From: Myxococcota bacterium
GTDB lineage: Bacteria; Myxococcota_A; UBA9160; UBA4427
Assembly: GCA_029243605.1 (NCBI GenBank)
Contig: JAQWRT010000006.1
Location: forward strand, 1 to 45,679
Length of the DNA: 45,679 bases
Direction of reading: 5' to 3'
In this document: positions 33,929 through 41,601 of the stretch, in pieces
How positions within the stretch are numbered: the first letter of the stretch is position 1
Layout of the letters: the number at the start of each line of letters is the position of its first letter
Translations under genes and position numbers: made by a program
Notes under the pieces: generated by a model
Told to the model about the DNA's origin: nothing
Database searches by the model: none
What the model saw: only the letters and a program-made list of their open reading frames with translations

Positions 33929-34020
33929 GGAGAGGTGCCGGAGTCCGGTTGAACGGGCCTGATTCGAAATCAGGTGAAGGTGCAAGCCTTCCGTGGGTTC
34001 GAATCCCACCCTCTCCGCCA
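33929..34020 (+). tRNA. tRNA-Ser(CGA)
   Basis: A 92-nt type II tRNA. Acceptor GGAGAGG pairs with CCTCTCC, followed by discriminator G and encoded CCA. The anticodon stem-loop is CCTGA-TTCGAAA-TCAGG, so the anticodon is CGA, reading UCG serine codons. The T arm contains GGTTCGAATCC and a long variable arm (GTGAAGGTGCAAGCCTTCC) is typical of tRNA-Ser. It lies about 80 nt upstream of ffs on the same strand. Confidence 0.96.
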
Positions 34021-34063
34021 TGGCCGCGCCGCACCCCGTCGCCAACCCATGTGCCGGGTCCGT

Positions 34064-34092
34064 TTGACCCTGGGCCGACACGGCTGTACTTT
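34064..34092 (+). promoter_or_regulatory. Promoter of ffs
   Basis: TTGACC at 34064-34069, a 17-nt spacer and TACTTT at 34087-34092. The predicted start, about 7 nt after the -10, coincides with the 5' end of the SRP RNA stem at 34100. Confidence 0.65.
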
Positions 34093-34099
34093 CGCCTTC

Positions 34100-34233
34100 T
34101 GTGTGCCGAGGGGTGACCGCAGGGTCCCGCTCGAGTTTGGGACCCTGTGAACCCGGTCAGATCCGGAAGGAAGCAGCCGTAGCAGGATATCGGCTGCGAG
34201 TGGGGGTGCCCTGCGGTCTCTCATCGGCACACA
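34100..34233 (+). ncRNA. ffs: Signal recognition particle RNA (4.5S-type)
   Basis: A 134-nt RNA. The conserved apical domain GGTCAGATCCGGAAGGAAGC has the GGAA tetraloop (34165-34168) and the asymmetric loop that binds Ffh. The ends pair: TGTGTGCCGA with TCGGCACACA, and GACCGCAGGG with CCCTGCGGTC, giving a long rod. CCCGCTCG can pair with CGAGTGGG in the middle. An internal alternative hairpin AGGGTCCC/GGGACCCT exists at 34121-34146 and could compete during folding. It has no Alu-type 5' domain as in Bacillus. It lies between tRNA-Ser and dnaX. Confidence 0.93.
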
Positions 34234-34241
34234 CTGACTTC

Positions 34242-34273
34242 GCCCCGGAGCCGGGTGCATCGGCGTCCGGGGC
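34242..34273 (+). terminator. Hairpin after ffs
   Basis: GCCCCGGA-GCCG, a 7-nt loop, CGGC-G-TCCGGGGC: 12 bp with one bulged G, beginning 8 nt after the SRP RNA. No U-tract follows. It probably ends ffs transcripts or folds in the dnaX leader. Confidence 0.5.
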
Positions 34274-34351
34274 CCCACCCCTTCAAATCTCAACTCAACC
34301 CCACGGTCCCGGGTCTTTCGGCTCAGAACCCAACTCAAGCAGAGAGTTTTC

Positions 34352-36187
34352 GTGAGCTATCAGGTCATCGCCCGAAAGTGGCGCCCCCAGACCTTCGACC
34401 AGGTGACGGGCCAAGAGCACGTCACCCGTGCGCTTCGCAATGCCGTCCTTGGCTCGCGGATTCCCCACGCCCTTGTCCTGGCCGGACCCCGAGGCGTGGG
34501 CAAGACAACCCTGGCCCGAATTCTCGCGCGCGCGCTCAATTGCGACGACGGCCCCACCGATAGTCCCTGCGGAACCTGCGCCCCCTGCACCGACATCATC
34601 ACCGGCAACTCGTCGGATGTTCAGGAAATCGATGCGGCCAGTCGAACCGGGGTCAACGATATCCGCGCCGTGATCGAAGCGATCCGTTACGCCCCCTCAC
34701 CCGGAAAGCATCGCATCTTCGTCATCGACGAGGTGCATCAGCTTTCCAGCGCCGCCTTCAACGCCCTGCTCAAGACTCTCGAAGAGCCGCCGCCCAGCAG
34801 CCTCTTCGTTCTGGCCACGACCAACCCCGAAAAGATGCCGGCCACCATCCTCTCGCGGTGTCAGCGCTACGACCTGCGGCTCTTTACGACCCAGGAGGTG
34901 GCGGATCGCCTCGCTGAGATCTGTCGCGAAGAGGGCATCGAAATCTCGGCGAATAGCCTTCGCGATCTGGCCCGGGAGGGCCAGGGCTCCATGCGCGATT
35001 CCCAAACCCTTCTCGATCAGGCCCTCGCCTATGGCGGGGACAAGGTCGACGACAGCACCATCGCCGAGATGCTCGATCTCGTCGATCGACACGTGCTCGA
35101 AGAAATTCTCGCGGCGTGCATCGATTCCGATGCGGCCAAGGCCCTAGAGGTGGCTCATAAAGCGCTCAAAGCCGGGGCCGACCCCAAGCGCATGAGCGAC
35201 TCCCTCGCCGCATTCCTGCGGGATCTCGTCGTGCTCTCGGTGGCCCCCAACGCCGAAGGCCTCGTCGAGGGCGGCGAGGCCGAACTCAAGAGCCTCGGGG
35301 AACTCGCGCGCCGAGGGGGGACCTCACGACTGCGGCGGATGTTCAAGGCCTTGATGGGCGAGCAGGAAGATCTCGCCTGGGCTCCCCAACCCGGGGCAGT
35401 CCTCGAAATGGCCCTGGTTAGGCTGGCCACCCTGCCCAGCGGACAGGACGTCGCCGACCTCCTGGATCGGCTGCACCGGCTGGAAAAAGCACCCTCACCC
35501 CCAGGCGGGTCAGGGCCTGGCCCAGCGGCCCCGACCGGGGGAGCGACACCCGGCGAGCGCGGGGGAAAGAAGCCCCCTTCTCAAGCCACCCAAGCGCCCC
35601 GAGCGAGCGCGCGCCCAAAAGCGCCCCAAGAAACGTTGAAAGAAGCGCCGAAGCAAGCGTCGAAAGAAGCACCAAAAGAAGCGTCCCAAAAGGCGCCCGC
35701 TCCCAGTGGCGACCCGCGCCCCCAAGAGGCAGCGAACCCGAGCCCGAGTGCTCAGCCGGCGGAAGCGACCCGAGAGCCCGGGGCCCTGGCTGCGGTCATG
35801 GATCGGCTGCGAGTTTTTGCGGCCAAGGACAACCAACCCCTGGCAGCCGCCCTCGAACAGGCCCAACTCATCGAGCACGCGGAGGACTCGCTTCGGATCG
35901 CTCCGGCCTCTTCCTTCCAGGCCAAGCGTCTGGGCGACCGAATCGACGAACTCGAGGATCTCGCAGCCCGCTTCTTTCAAAAAGCGACCCGGGTGGAGAT
36001 CGATCACTTCGCAGAGACATCAAAGAGTGGGACCCAGTCTTCAAAGAACGGGAGTCGTCCGCGCCAGCAACAGGAACGCGAAAAAATTCAAACGGCACTC
36101 AACGACCCGGTGCTGAACGATGCCATCAAAGTGCTCGGCGGGGAGATCGTCAAGATCGTCCCCCTGAGCGGGGAGCGATCGACGTGA
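34352..36187 (+). CDS. dnaX: DNA polymerase III subunit gamma/tau
   Basis: A 611-residue clamp-loader ATPase. Walker A GPRGVGKTT at 45-53, a four-cysteine zinc module (CDDGPTDSPCGTCAPC), IFVIDEVHQLS for Walker B, and LSRCQRYDLRLF with the SRC arginine finger. The middle helical and collar regions follow, then a Pro/Ala/Lys-rich linker (about 390-470) holding a run of KEAPKEA-like repeats, and a C-terminal tau-like domain. The start is GTG at 34352. No canonical A-AAA-AAG frameshift site is visible for making gamma. Its TGA overlaps the ybaB start as GTGA. Confidence 0.95.
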   Translation: MSYQVIARKWRPQTFDQVTGQEHVTRALRNAVLGSRIPHALVLAGPRGVGKTTLARILARALNCDDGPTDSPCGTCAPCTDIITGNSSDVQEIDAASRTGVNDIRAVIEAIRYAPSPGKHRIFVIDEVHQLSSAAFNALLKTLEEPPPSSLFVLATTNPEKMPATILSRCQRYDLRLFTTQEVADRLAEICREEGIEISANSLRDLAREGQGSMRDSQTLLDQALAYGGDKVDDSTIAEMLDLVDRHVLEEILAACIDSDAAKALEVAHKALKAGADPKRMSDSLAAFLRDLVVLSVAPNAEGLVEGGEAELKSLGELARRGGTSRLRRMFKALMGEQEDLAWAPQPGAVLEMALVRLATLPSGQDVADLLDRLHRLEKAPSPPGGSGPGPAAPTGGATPGERGGKKPPSQATQAPRASARPKAPQETLKEAPKQASKEAPKEASQKAPAPSGDPRPQEAANPSPSAQPAEATREPGALAAVMDRLRVFAAKDNQPLAAALEQAQLIEHAEDSLRIAPASSFQAKRLGDRIDELEDLAARFFQKATRVEIDHFAETSKSGTQSSKNGSRPRQQQEREKIQTALNDPVLNDAIKVLGGEIVKIVPLSGERST

Positions 36188-36510
36188 GTACCCCGGACAT
36201 GAACGAAATTCTCAAGCAGGCCCAACGCGTACAGGAACGCATGGCCGACCTCCAACGCGACCTGATGCGAAGGCGCTACGAAGCCTCGAGCGGCGGGGGC
36301 ATGGCCACCGCCGTGGTCAGCGGCCAACTCCGAGTGCTCGAGCTCCGCATCGAACCCTCGCTGGTGGCCGATGGCGACCTCCCGATGATTCAGGATCTCG
36401 CCGCCGCCGCGGTGAACGCCGCCCTGGAAAAGGCCCAGGCGGGTGTCCAGGAAGAGTTGCAGCAACTCCAGGGCAGCATGATGCCCCCCGGCGCCGGGAA
36501 CCGAGAATAG
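36184..36510 (+). CDS. YbaB/EbfC nucleoid-associated protein
   Basis: A 108-residue dimeric DNA-binding protein that coats and bends DNA. The N-terminal helix MNEILKQAQRVQERM, the strands YEASSGGGMATAVVSGQLRVLELRI and a C-terminal helix (AAVNAALEKAQAG) follow the family. The start GTG overlaps the dnaX stop by 4 nt, so translation is probably coupled. dnaX-ybaB-recR is one of the best conserved bacterial gene orders. Confidence 0.92.
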   Translation: MSTPDMNEILKQAQRVQERMADLQRDLMRRRYEASSGGGMATAVVSGQLRVLELRIEPSLVADGDLPMIQDLAAAAVNAALEKAQAGVQEELQQLQGSMMPPGAGNRE

Positions 36511-36514
36511 AACG

Positions 36515-37138
36515 ATGGCCGGTGGACACCGCTCCGCGGGAGGCTCGTCCCCCGCCATGCAACGACTCGTGGCCAGCTTGCGACGGCTGCCCGGCGTCGG
36601 AGAAAAATCCGCGGCCCGTCTGGCCTATTTCCTGCTCGGGGCCCCCGACGAACTCGTGGGCGAACTCTCCGATGCCATCGCCCGGATCAAGGCGGACACT
36701 GTAATCTGCAGTTCCTGCTTCAACCTCGGGGCGATCGACCCGTGTCCGATCTGTGCCAACCCCAGCCGCGACGCCGGGGCTCTTTGCGTCGTCGAAGAGC
36801 CTGCGGACCTCTCCTCCATCGAACAAAGCGGCAGCTTCAAAGGGCACTACCACGTGCTGGGCGGAGCCCTCTCTCCCATCGACGGCATCGGGCCCGAGAA
36901 CCTGCGCATTGCCGAACTCGATAGCCGGGTCCGGGCGGGGGGCATTCGCGAGGTCATCCTGGCCACCAACCCCAACGCCGAGGGAGACGCCACCGCCCAC
37001 TACATCGCCGAGCGTCTGAAGGGATGTGGGGCCAGTCTCACCCGCATCGCCTACGGGATGCCCCTGGGTGGCGATCTGGAATACGCCGACCACGTGACCA
37101 TCGGACGTTCGGTGGAAAATCGCCGAAACCTCGAGTAG
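36515..37138 (+). CDS. recR: Recombination mediator RecR
   Basis: A 207-residue RecFOR-pathway protein that helps load RecA at gaps. The helix-hairpin-helix LPGVGEKSAARLA lies near residues 24-36. The zinc finger CSSCFNLGAIDPCPIC follows. The Toprim domain includes ALCVVEEPADLSSIE and VILATNPNAEGDATAHYI, and a C-terminal Walker-like GMPLGGDLEYAD. The ATG at 36515 gives a 14-residue extension relative to many RecR; ATG 36557 (MQRLVAS) is an alternative. It follows ybaB by 4 nt. A 216-nt gap to the roadblock gene holds GC-rich inverted repeats but no clear gene. Confidence 0.94.
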   Translation: MAGGHRSAGGSSPAMQRLVASLRRLPGVGEKSAARLAYFLLGAPDELVGELSDAIARIKADTVICSSCFNLGAIDPCPICANPSRDAGALCVVEEPADLSSIEQSGSFKGHYHVLGGALSPIDGIGPENLRIAELDSRVRAGGIREVILATNPNAEGDATAHYIAERLKGCGASLTRIAYGMPLGGDLEYADHVTIGRSVENRRNLE

Positions 37139-37354
37139 GCGGCCTCCAGAGCCCCCGCCCCCCCGGGTGGAGCGGCATGCGCAGCCCCTGGAAAAGGGCC
37201 CTAAAGCCCCGGGGAAATTAGGCCGATCACCCCCAGGCGAGTTCTTCAACCCTCGCCCCCATTCCCAGAGCCGATAACGGGCTCGCGCGCTTCGAGCGCG
37301 GGCGCACTCGAGTCAGTCAGCCCGAAAAGACCCGCAAGAGGAGCGCCTTCCCCG

Positions 37355-37843
37355 ATGTTCGAGTCCCCCTTCGCCATGCGAGAAAAAGACTTCGCGGCGA
37401 TCCAGGTGATCATCGACGGGCTCGTGGAGGAAACCGGAGCTCGAGGGGTCCTGGTCATCGACCGGGTCGGCCAACTGCTCTCTCGAACCGGAAGAATGGA
37501 GGAATTCGACACCACCAGTCTGGCCAGCCTGGCTGCGGGGTGCGTCGCGGCCACTGGGGGCCTGGCTCGGCTGCTCGGTGAGGATGATTTTCCCTCCCAC
37601 TTTCACCAGGGAGAAAGCGGTAGCCTCTATATCAGCCGAGTGGACGAAAGGGGCATCCTGATCGTATTTTTTGATCGCGCCAGTTCTCTCGGGCTGGTGC
37701 GCTTGCGGGCCCGGAAGGGGAGCGCTGCTCTCGCCCATGTCTTCGAGGAAGCTCAAAAGGAGAACGAGGCCAGGGTCTCCCCGGACCACTCGGCCTTTGC
37801 GAACATCACGGACGAAGAAATCGACAACCTTTTCTCGGACTGA
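37355..37843 (+). CDS. Roadblock/LC7-domain protein, MglB-like
   Basis: A 162-residue protein with one roadblock fold, the GTPase-activating partner of MglA in Myxococcus polarity. The features are a leading helix (DFAAIQVIIDGLVEETG), then GVLVIDRVGQLLSRTG, LAAGCVAATGGLARLLGE, the strand pair SGSLYISRVDERGILIVFFD, and a final helix. The short C-terminal tail ends DEEIDNLFSD. AAGAGGAG lies about 10 nt before the ATG. It precedes the MglA gene by 12 nt, the same order as mglBA in myxobacteria. Confidence 0.92.
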   Translation: MFESPFAMREKDFAAIQVIIDGLVEETGARGVLVIDRVGQLLSRTGRMEEFDTTSLASLAAGCVAATGGLARLLGEDDFPSHFHQGESGSLYISRVDERGILIVFFDRASSLGLVRLRARKGSAALAHVFEEAQKENEARVSPDHSAFANITDEEIDNLFSD

Positions 37844-37855
37844 GACCCCCCACCC

Positions 37856-38446
37856 ATGTCATTCATCAACTACGCGGCGCGCGAGATCAACTGCAAGATC
37901 GTCTACTACGGGCCAGGCCTGTGTGGCAAGACAACCAACTTGCAATACGTCTATCAAAAGACCAACCCCGATCTCAAGGGCAAGATGATCTCCCTCGCGA
38001 CGGAAACCGAGCGCACGCTCTTTTTCGATTTCCTCCCCCTGGCCCTCGGCGAGATTCGGGGCTTCAAGGCACGCTTCCACCTCTATACCGTGCCGGGCCA
38101 GGTCTTCTACGACGCAAGCCGAAAACTCATCCTCAAGGGCGTCGATGGCGCGGTCTTCGTCGCCGATAGCCAGCCGGCCCGAGAGGAAGCCAATATCGAA
38201 AGCCTCGAGAACCTTCAGAGCAACCTTGTGGAGCACGGGCTCGAACTCTCCAGCCTTCCCTGGGTCATGCAGTACAACAAGCGCGACCTGCCCGATGCCA
38301 TGCCCGTCGAGGAAATGCGAAAACTCCTCAACCCCACAGGCGTCCCCGAGTTCTCTGCCTGCGCAACCAGCGGCGAGGGTGTCTTCGAAACCCTCAAGGG
38401 AGTCGCCAAAGGCGTCCTTTCGAGCCTGCGTAAGCTGGGCGTCTGA
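37856..38446 (+). CDS. MglA-like small GTPase
   Basis: A 196-residue Ras-like GTPase. The P-loop is GPGLCGKTT (19-27), [14 protein letters not shown] covers switch I/II with Arg53, and [13 protein letters not shown] has Gln82; both are the residues that M. xanthus MglA uses for MglB-stimulated hydrolysis. NKRDLPD is the guanine-specificity motif. It should set the leading cell pole in gliding or control cell polarity. It starts 12 nt after mglB. Paralogues exist in non-gliding bacteria, so motility is not implied by itself. Confidence 0.95.
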   Translation: MSFINYAAREINCKIVYYGPGLCGKTTNLQYVYQKTNPDLKGKMISLATETERTLFFDFLPLALGEIRGFKARFHLYTVPGQVFYDASRKLILKGVDGAVFVADSQPAREEANIESLENLQSNLVEHGLELSSLPWVMQYNKRDLPDAMPVEEMRKLLNPTGVPEFSACATSGEGVFETLKGVAKGVLSSLRKLGV

Positions 38447-38519
38447 TCCGAACCCACCGCCGCGTTTCGCCTCGCCCGGGCCTCCCCGGAAGTGCTCGAA
38501 AAGCGTATGCTCGGTGGCA

Positions 38520-39338
38520 ATGACCATCGCAAAAATCCAGGGTCGAAATCTCTACTACGAATCCCACGGAGAGTCGTCCGCCAACGGCGCGCGCCCTCTC
38601 CTGCTCATCATGGGCATGGCCGGCTCGTGTTCGGGCTGGCTCCCCCTGCAGGTTCCCGAATTCAGCAAGGACAGGCGGGTCATCATCTTTGACCATCGCG
38701 GGATCGGGCAGAGCGAGGATACGGGAGAGCCCTTCAGCACCAAGGATCTCGCCCGAGATGCCCTGGCCCTCCTCGATGATCTGGAGATCCAGAAGGTCGA
38801 CGTCCTGGGCGCCTTCATGGGCGGCATGACGGCCCAGGAACTCGCGCTCCTCGCCCCGGAACGCATGGGCAACCTGGTCCTGGTGGGCACCTACGCCCGG
38901 GCCGACAAGAAACGCCAGATGCTCCTCAAGCACTGGTCCCAGTTGATGGAGACCGGGCTCTCCGCCGAGACCTTCATTTTTAACCGGCTGCTCTGGGTGC
39001 TTCACGAGGACACCATCGAGCAGAGCGACTTGATCCAGGCGATGACCGATTTCTATCGCAAGGAGGGCGCGCCCTACACCGCAGATCTCTTCGTGCGCCA
39101 GTGCCAGGCCTGCTCCGAGCACGACAGCTTGGATCGCATCGGCGCCATCAGCCAACCAACGCTCTTGGTGGGCGGCGCCGAGGATATCCTGACCCCAACC
39201 AAATTTCTGCGCGAAATCGCCGAACGGATCCCCGACTCACGGCTCGTCAGCATGAGCTACGGCGGTCACCTTGTGATGGTGGAGTCCGCCGAGCGCTTCA
39301 ATCGCCTGGTCCTTCAATTCCTCGACGAAGAGCAGTGA
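38520..39338 (+). CDS. Alpha/beta hydrolase-fold protein lacking the nucleophile serine
   Basis: A 272-residue alpha/beta hydrolase. Oxyanion segment LIMGMAGSCSGW, VIIFDHRGIGQSED, and the elbow VLGAFMGGMTAQELAL, where the usual GxSxG serine is Phe99 (codon TTC, 38814-38816). Asp222 (GAEDIL) and His250 (YGGHLVMVE) of the triad remain. A normal hydrolase would read GASMGG or GHSMGG, so it is either inactive, acts as a cofactor-independent lyase or binder, or reflects a one-base error (TCC to TTC). The start is ATG at 38520. Its TGA overlaps the PQQ dehydrogenase GTG by 4 nt. Confidence 0.88.
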   Translation: MTIAKIQGRNLYYESHGESSANGARPLLLIMGMAGSCSGWLPLQVPEFSKDRRVIIFDHRGIGQSEDTGEPFSTKDLARDALALLDDLEIQKVDVLGAFMGGMTAQELALLAPERMGNLVLVGTYARADKKRQMLLKHWSQLMETGLSAETFIFNRLLWVLHEDTIEQSDLIQAMTDFYRKEGAPYTADLFVRQCQACSEHDSLDRIGAISQPTLLVGGAEDILTPTKFLREIAERIPDSRLVSMSYGGHLVMVESAERFNRLVLQFLDEEQ

Positions 39339-41563
39339 CCCCGCCTCCCGAGCCTCGGCATCGCCACTGGCCCCGCCGGGGGTACGGCGCGCGACTCGCG
39401 CGGCTCATTCTGCTCCTGGCTCTGGCCCACGCCGTGCATCCGGCAACTCTGGGCGCGGAGATGACCGGGGTCAACCACCGGCGCATCGTCGGCGCCGACG
39501 CGGAGCCCGGAAACTGGCTCAGTCACGGCCGGACCTACGCCGAAGAGCGCCATAGCCCGCTCCGCGACATCAGCACCGAAAACATCGACGAACTCGGCCT
39601 CGCCTGGGCCTTCGACCTCGGCGAACCACGCGGTCTCGAGGCCACACCCCTGGCCCTGGACGGCACCCTCTACTTCACGGGAACCTGGAGCGTGGTCTAC
39701 GCCGTGGATGGCGCCACCGGAGAACTCCTCTGGAGATACGATCCCCGGGTTCCGCGTTCCATCGCCCGACAAGCCTGCTGCGACGTGGTGAACCGCGGCG
39801 TTGCGGCCTGGGGCGACAAAATCTTCGTGGGTACCCTGGACGGCCGTCTGATCGCCCTCGACGCGAGCACCGGCGAAGCGATCTGGGACGTCATGACGGT
39901 GGACCCGGAGCAGCCCTATACCATCACCGGTGCGCCCCGGGTCATCCAAGGCCGGGTCATGATCGGCAATGGGGGCGCCGAATTCGGCGTGCGCGGGTAT
40001 ATCAGCGCCTACTCGGCCGAAACCGGCGAACTCGACTGGCGCTTCTACACCGTGCCCGGAAATCCCGCCGACGGCTTCGAAAGCGAAACCCTGCGGCGCA
40101 TCGCCGAGACCTGGAACGGCGAGTGGTGGAAGGTCGGCGGCGGCGGGACCGTGTGGGACTCCATGGCCTACGACCCGGAACTCGACCTCCTCTATATCGG
40201 CGTCGGCAACGGGTCTCCGTGGAACCGGCGACTGCGAAGCCCAGGCGGCGGGGACAACCTCTTCCTCGCCTCCATCGTCGCCCTGCGACCGGCCACTGGA
40301 GAATATGTCTGGCACTACCAGGTCGTCCCCGCAGAAACCTGGGACTTCACCGCGACCCAACACATGATCCTGGCCGATATCGATTGGCAGGGCAGCCGGC
40401 GCAAGGTCCTCATGCAGGCGCCCAAGAGCGGCTTCTTCATCATTCTCGACCGGGAAACCGGAGAATTCCTGTCGGCGGAACCCTTCGCCGAAATCACCTG
40501 GGCGAGCCACTACGACCCGATCACTGGACGACCGGTGGAGAACCCCGGGGAGGATTACGCCGAGGGCAGCGTCACCGTCCAACCCGCGAGCGTGGGCGCG
40601 CACAACTGGCAGCCCATGGCCTATGACCCGGAGACGGGCCTGGTATTCATTCCTGCCATCGAGTCTCGCTTCACCTACAAGGGCTTCGACACCCTCACCG
40701 TCGAAAAGGGGCTTCGCAACCTGGGAGTCGACCGCCGGGACAACCCACCCGGGGACGCGCTCTTCCTGAGCGTCCTCCAAAAACGATTGATCTCGGGCCG
40801 ACTGCTCGCCTGGGACCCCCGCCGCCAGCAAACCACCTGGTCCATCCAATATCCCCTCGCCTGGAATGGCGGGGTGTTGGCCACCGCCGGAGGACTCGTC
40901 TTCCACGGCAGCGGAGAGGGCGTCTTCCACGCCTATGACGCCGGGGACGGCGAGGAACTCTGGCGCTTCCCCAGCCAGACCGGGATCATCGCTGCGCCGA
41001 TCAGCTACCGGGCGAACGGGGAACAATACATCGCTGTCCTCGCGGGCTGGGGCGGATCCTTCGGGCTGGGTTCGGGGATGAAGCCCGCCGAGGGTCCAGC
41101 CGGTGGGCGTCTGCTCGCTTTCAAGCTCGGCGGAAAGGCCCAACTCCCCGCACTCCCCGAACCCGCGTCGATCCCTCGGGCCCCCGCTCCCCTCGGACTC
41201 TCCGAACCGGTCCTGGCCCACGGCGGCGCGCTCTACGCGAACTACTGCGCTTTCTGCCACGGAGCCGGCATGGTGGCCGGGGGGGCGATTCCCGACCTCC
41301 GACGACTTGGTCCGGGCAGTCACGACAATTTCCAGGCCATCGTTCGCCTCGGTGCCCTTGAGGGCCGGGGGATGCCCCGCTTCGGGGACATCATGAGCGA
41401 GGACGATGTCCGGGCGATTCAGGCCTTCGTCATCGAGAAAGCCAACGAGGACCAGACCCTGCGCGAGGAACCCGGATGGTGGCACACCTGTAAGCTCGCC
41501 CTCTACGAATTCCTCGGCTGGCTCTTCATGCTATTCATCGGAGGCACCAGCAGTTCCGCCTGA
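39335..41563 (+). CDS. PQQ-dependent quinohaemoprotein alcohol dehydrogenase
   Basis: A 742-residue periplasmic enzyme: eight-bladed PQQ propeller plus C-terminal cytochrome c. A signal peptide ends near HPATLGA. Adjacent cysteines ACCD (148-149) form the ring disulfide over PQQ. Asp337 in ETWDFTATQH is the catalytic base; two residues later is Thr, not Asp, arguing for calcium rather than lanthanide. The CAFCH haem motif lies near 638-642, with Met680 as likely ligand. The last 25 residues are hydrophobic and may anchor it. GTG 39335 overlaps the upstream hydrolase stop. No PQQ synthesis genes are in the window. Alcohol substrate unknown. Confidence 0.92.
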   Translation: MTPPPEPRHRHWPRRGYGARLARLILLLALAHAVHPATLGAEMTGVNHRRIVGADAEPGNWLSHGRTYAEERHSPLRDISTENIDELGLAWAFDLGEPRGLEATPLALDGTLYFTGTWSVVYAVDGATGELLWRYDPRVPRSIARQACCDVVNRGVAAWGDKIFVGTLDGRLIALDASTGEAIWDVMTVDPEQPYTITGAPRVIQGRVMIGNGGAEFGVRGYISAYSAETGELDWRFYTVPGNPADGFESETLRRIAETWNGEWWKVGGGGTVWDSMAYDPELDLLYIGVGNGSPWNRRLRSPGGGDNLFLASIVALRPATGEYVWHYQVVPAETWDFTATQHMILADIDWQGSRRKVLMQAPKSGFFIILDRETGEFLSAEPFAEITWASHYDPITGRPVENPGEDYAEGSVTVQPASVGAHNWQPMAYDPETGLVFIPAIESRFTYKGFDTLTVEKGLRNLGVDRRDNPPGDALFLSVLQKRLISGRLLAWDPRRQQTTWSIQYPLAWNGGVLATAGGLVFHGSGEGVFHAYDAGDGEELWRFPSQTGIIAAPISYRANGEQYIAVLAGWGGSFGLGSGMKPAEGPAGGRLLAFKLGGKAQLPALPEPASIPRAPAPLGLSEPVLAHGGALYANYCAFCHGAGMVAGGAIPDLRRLGPGSHDNFQAIVRLGALEGRGMPRFGDIMSEDDVRAIQAFVIEKANEDQTLREEPGWWHTCKLALYEFLGWLFMLFIGGTSSSA

Positions 41564-41601
41564 GCCGTAACCCCCCGAACAACCGGAGGGAGACTCTCGT
41601 T

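Noticed and set aside
35480..35500. Possible programmed frameshift in dnaX (GGAAAAAGC)
   Set aside because: The reading frame is GAA AAA GCA, which does not fit X XXY YYZ slippage, and no stop-proximal stem comparable to E. coli was found.
39314..41485. 723-codon minus-strand ORF opposite the PQQ dehydrogenase
   Set aside because: It mirrors the codon pattern of a certain gene and has no domain pattern of its own.
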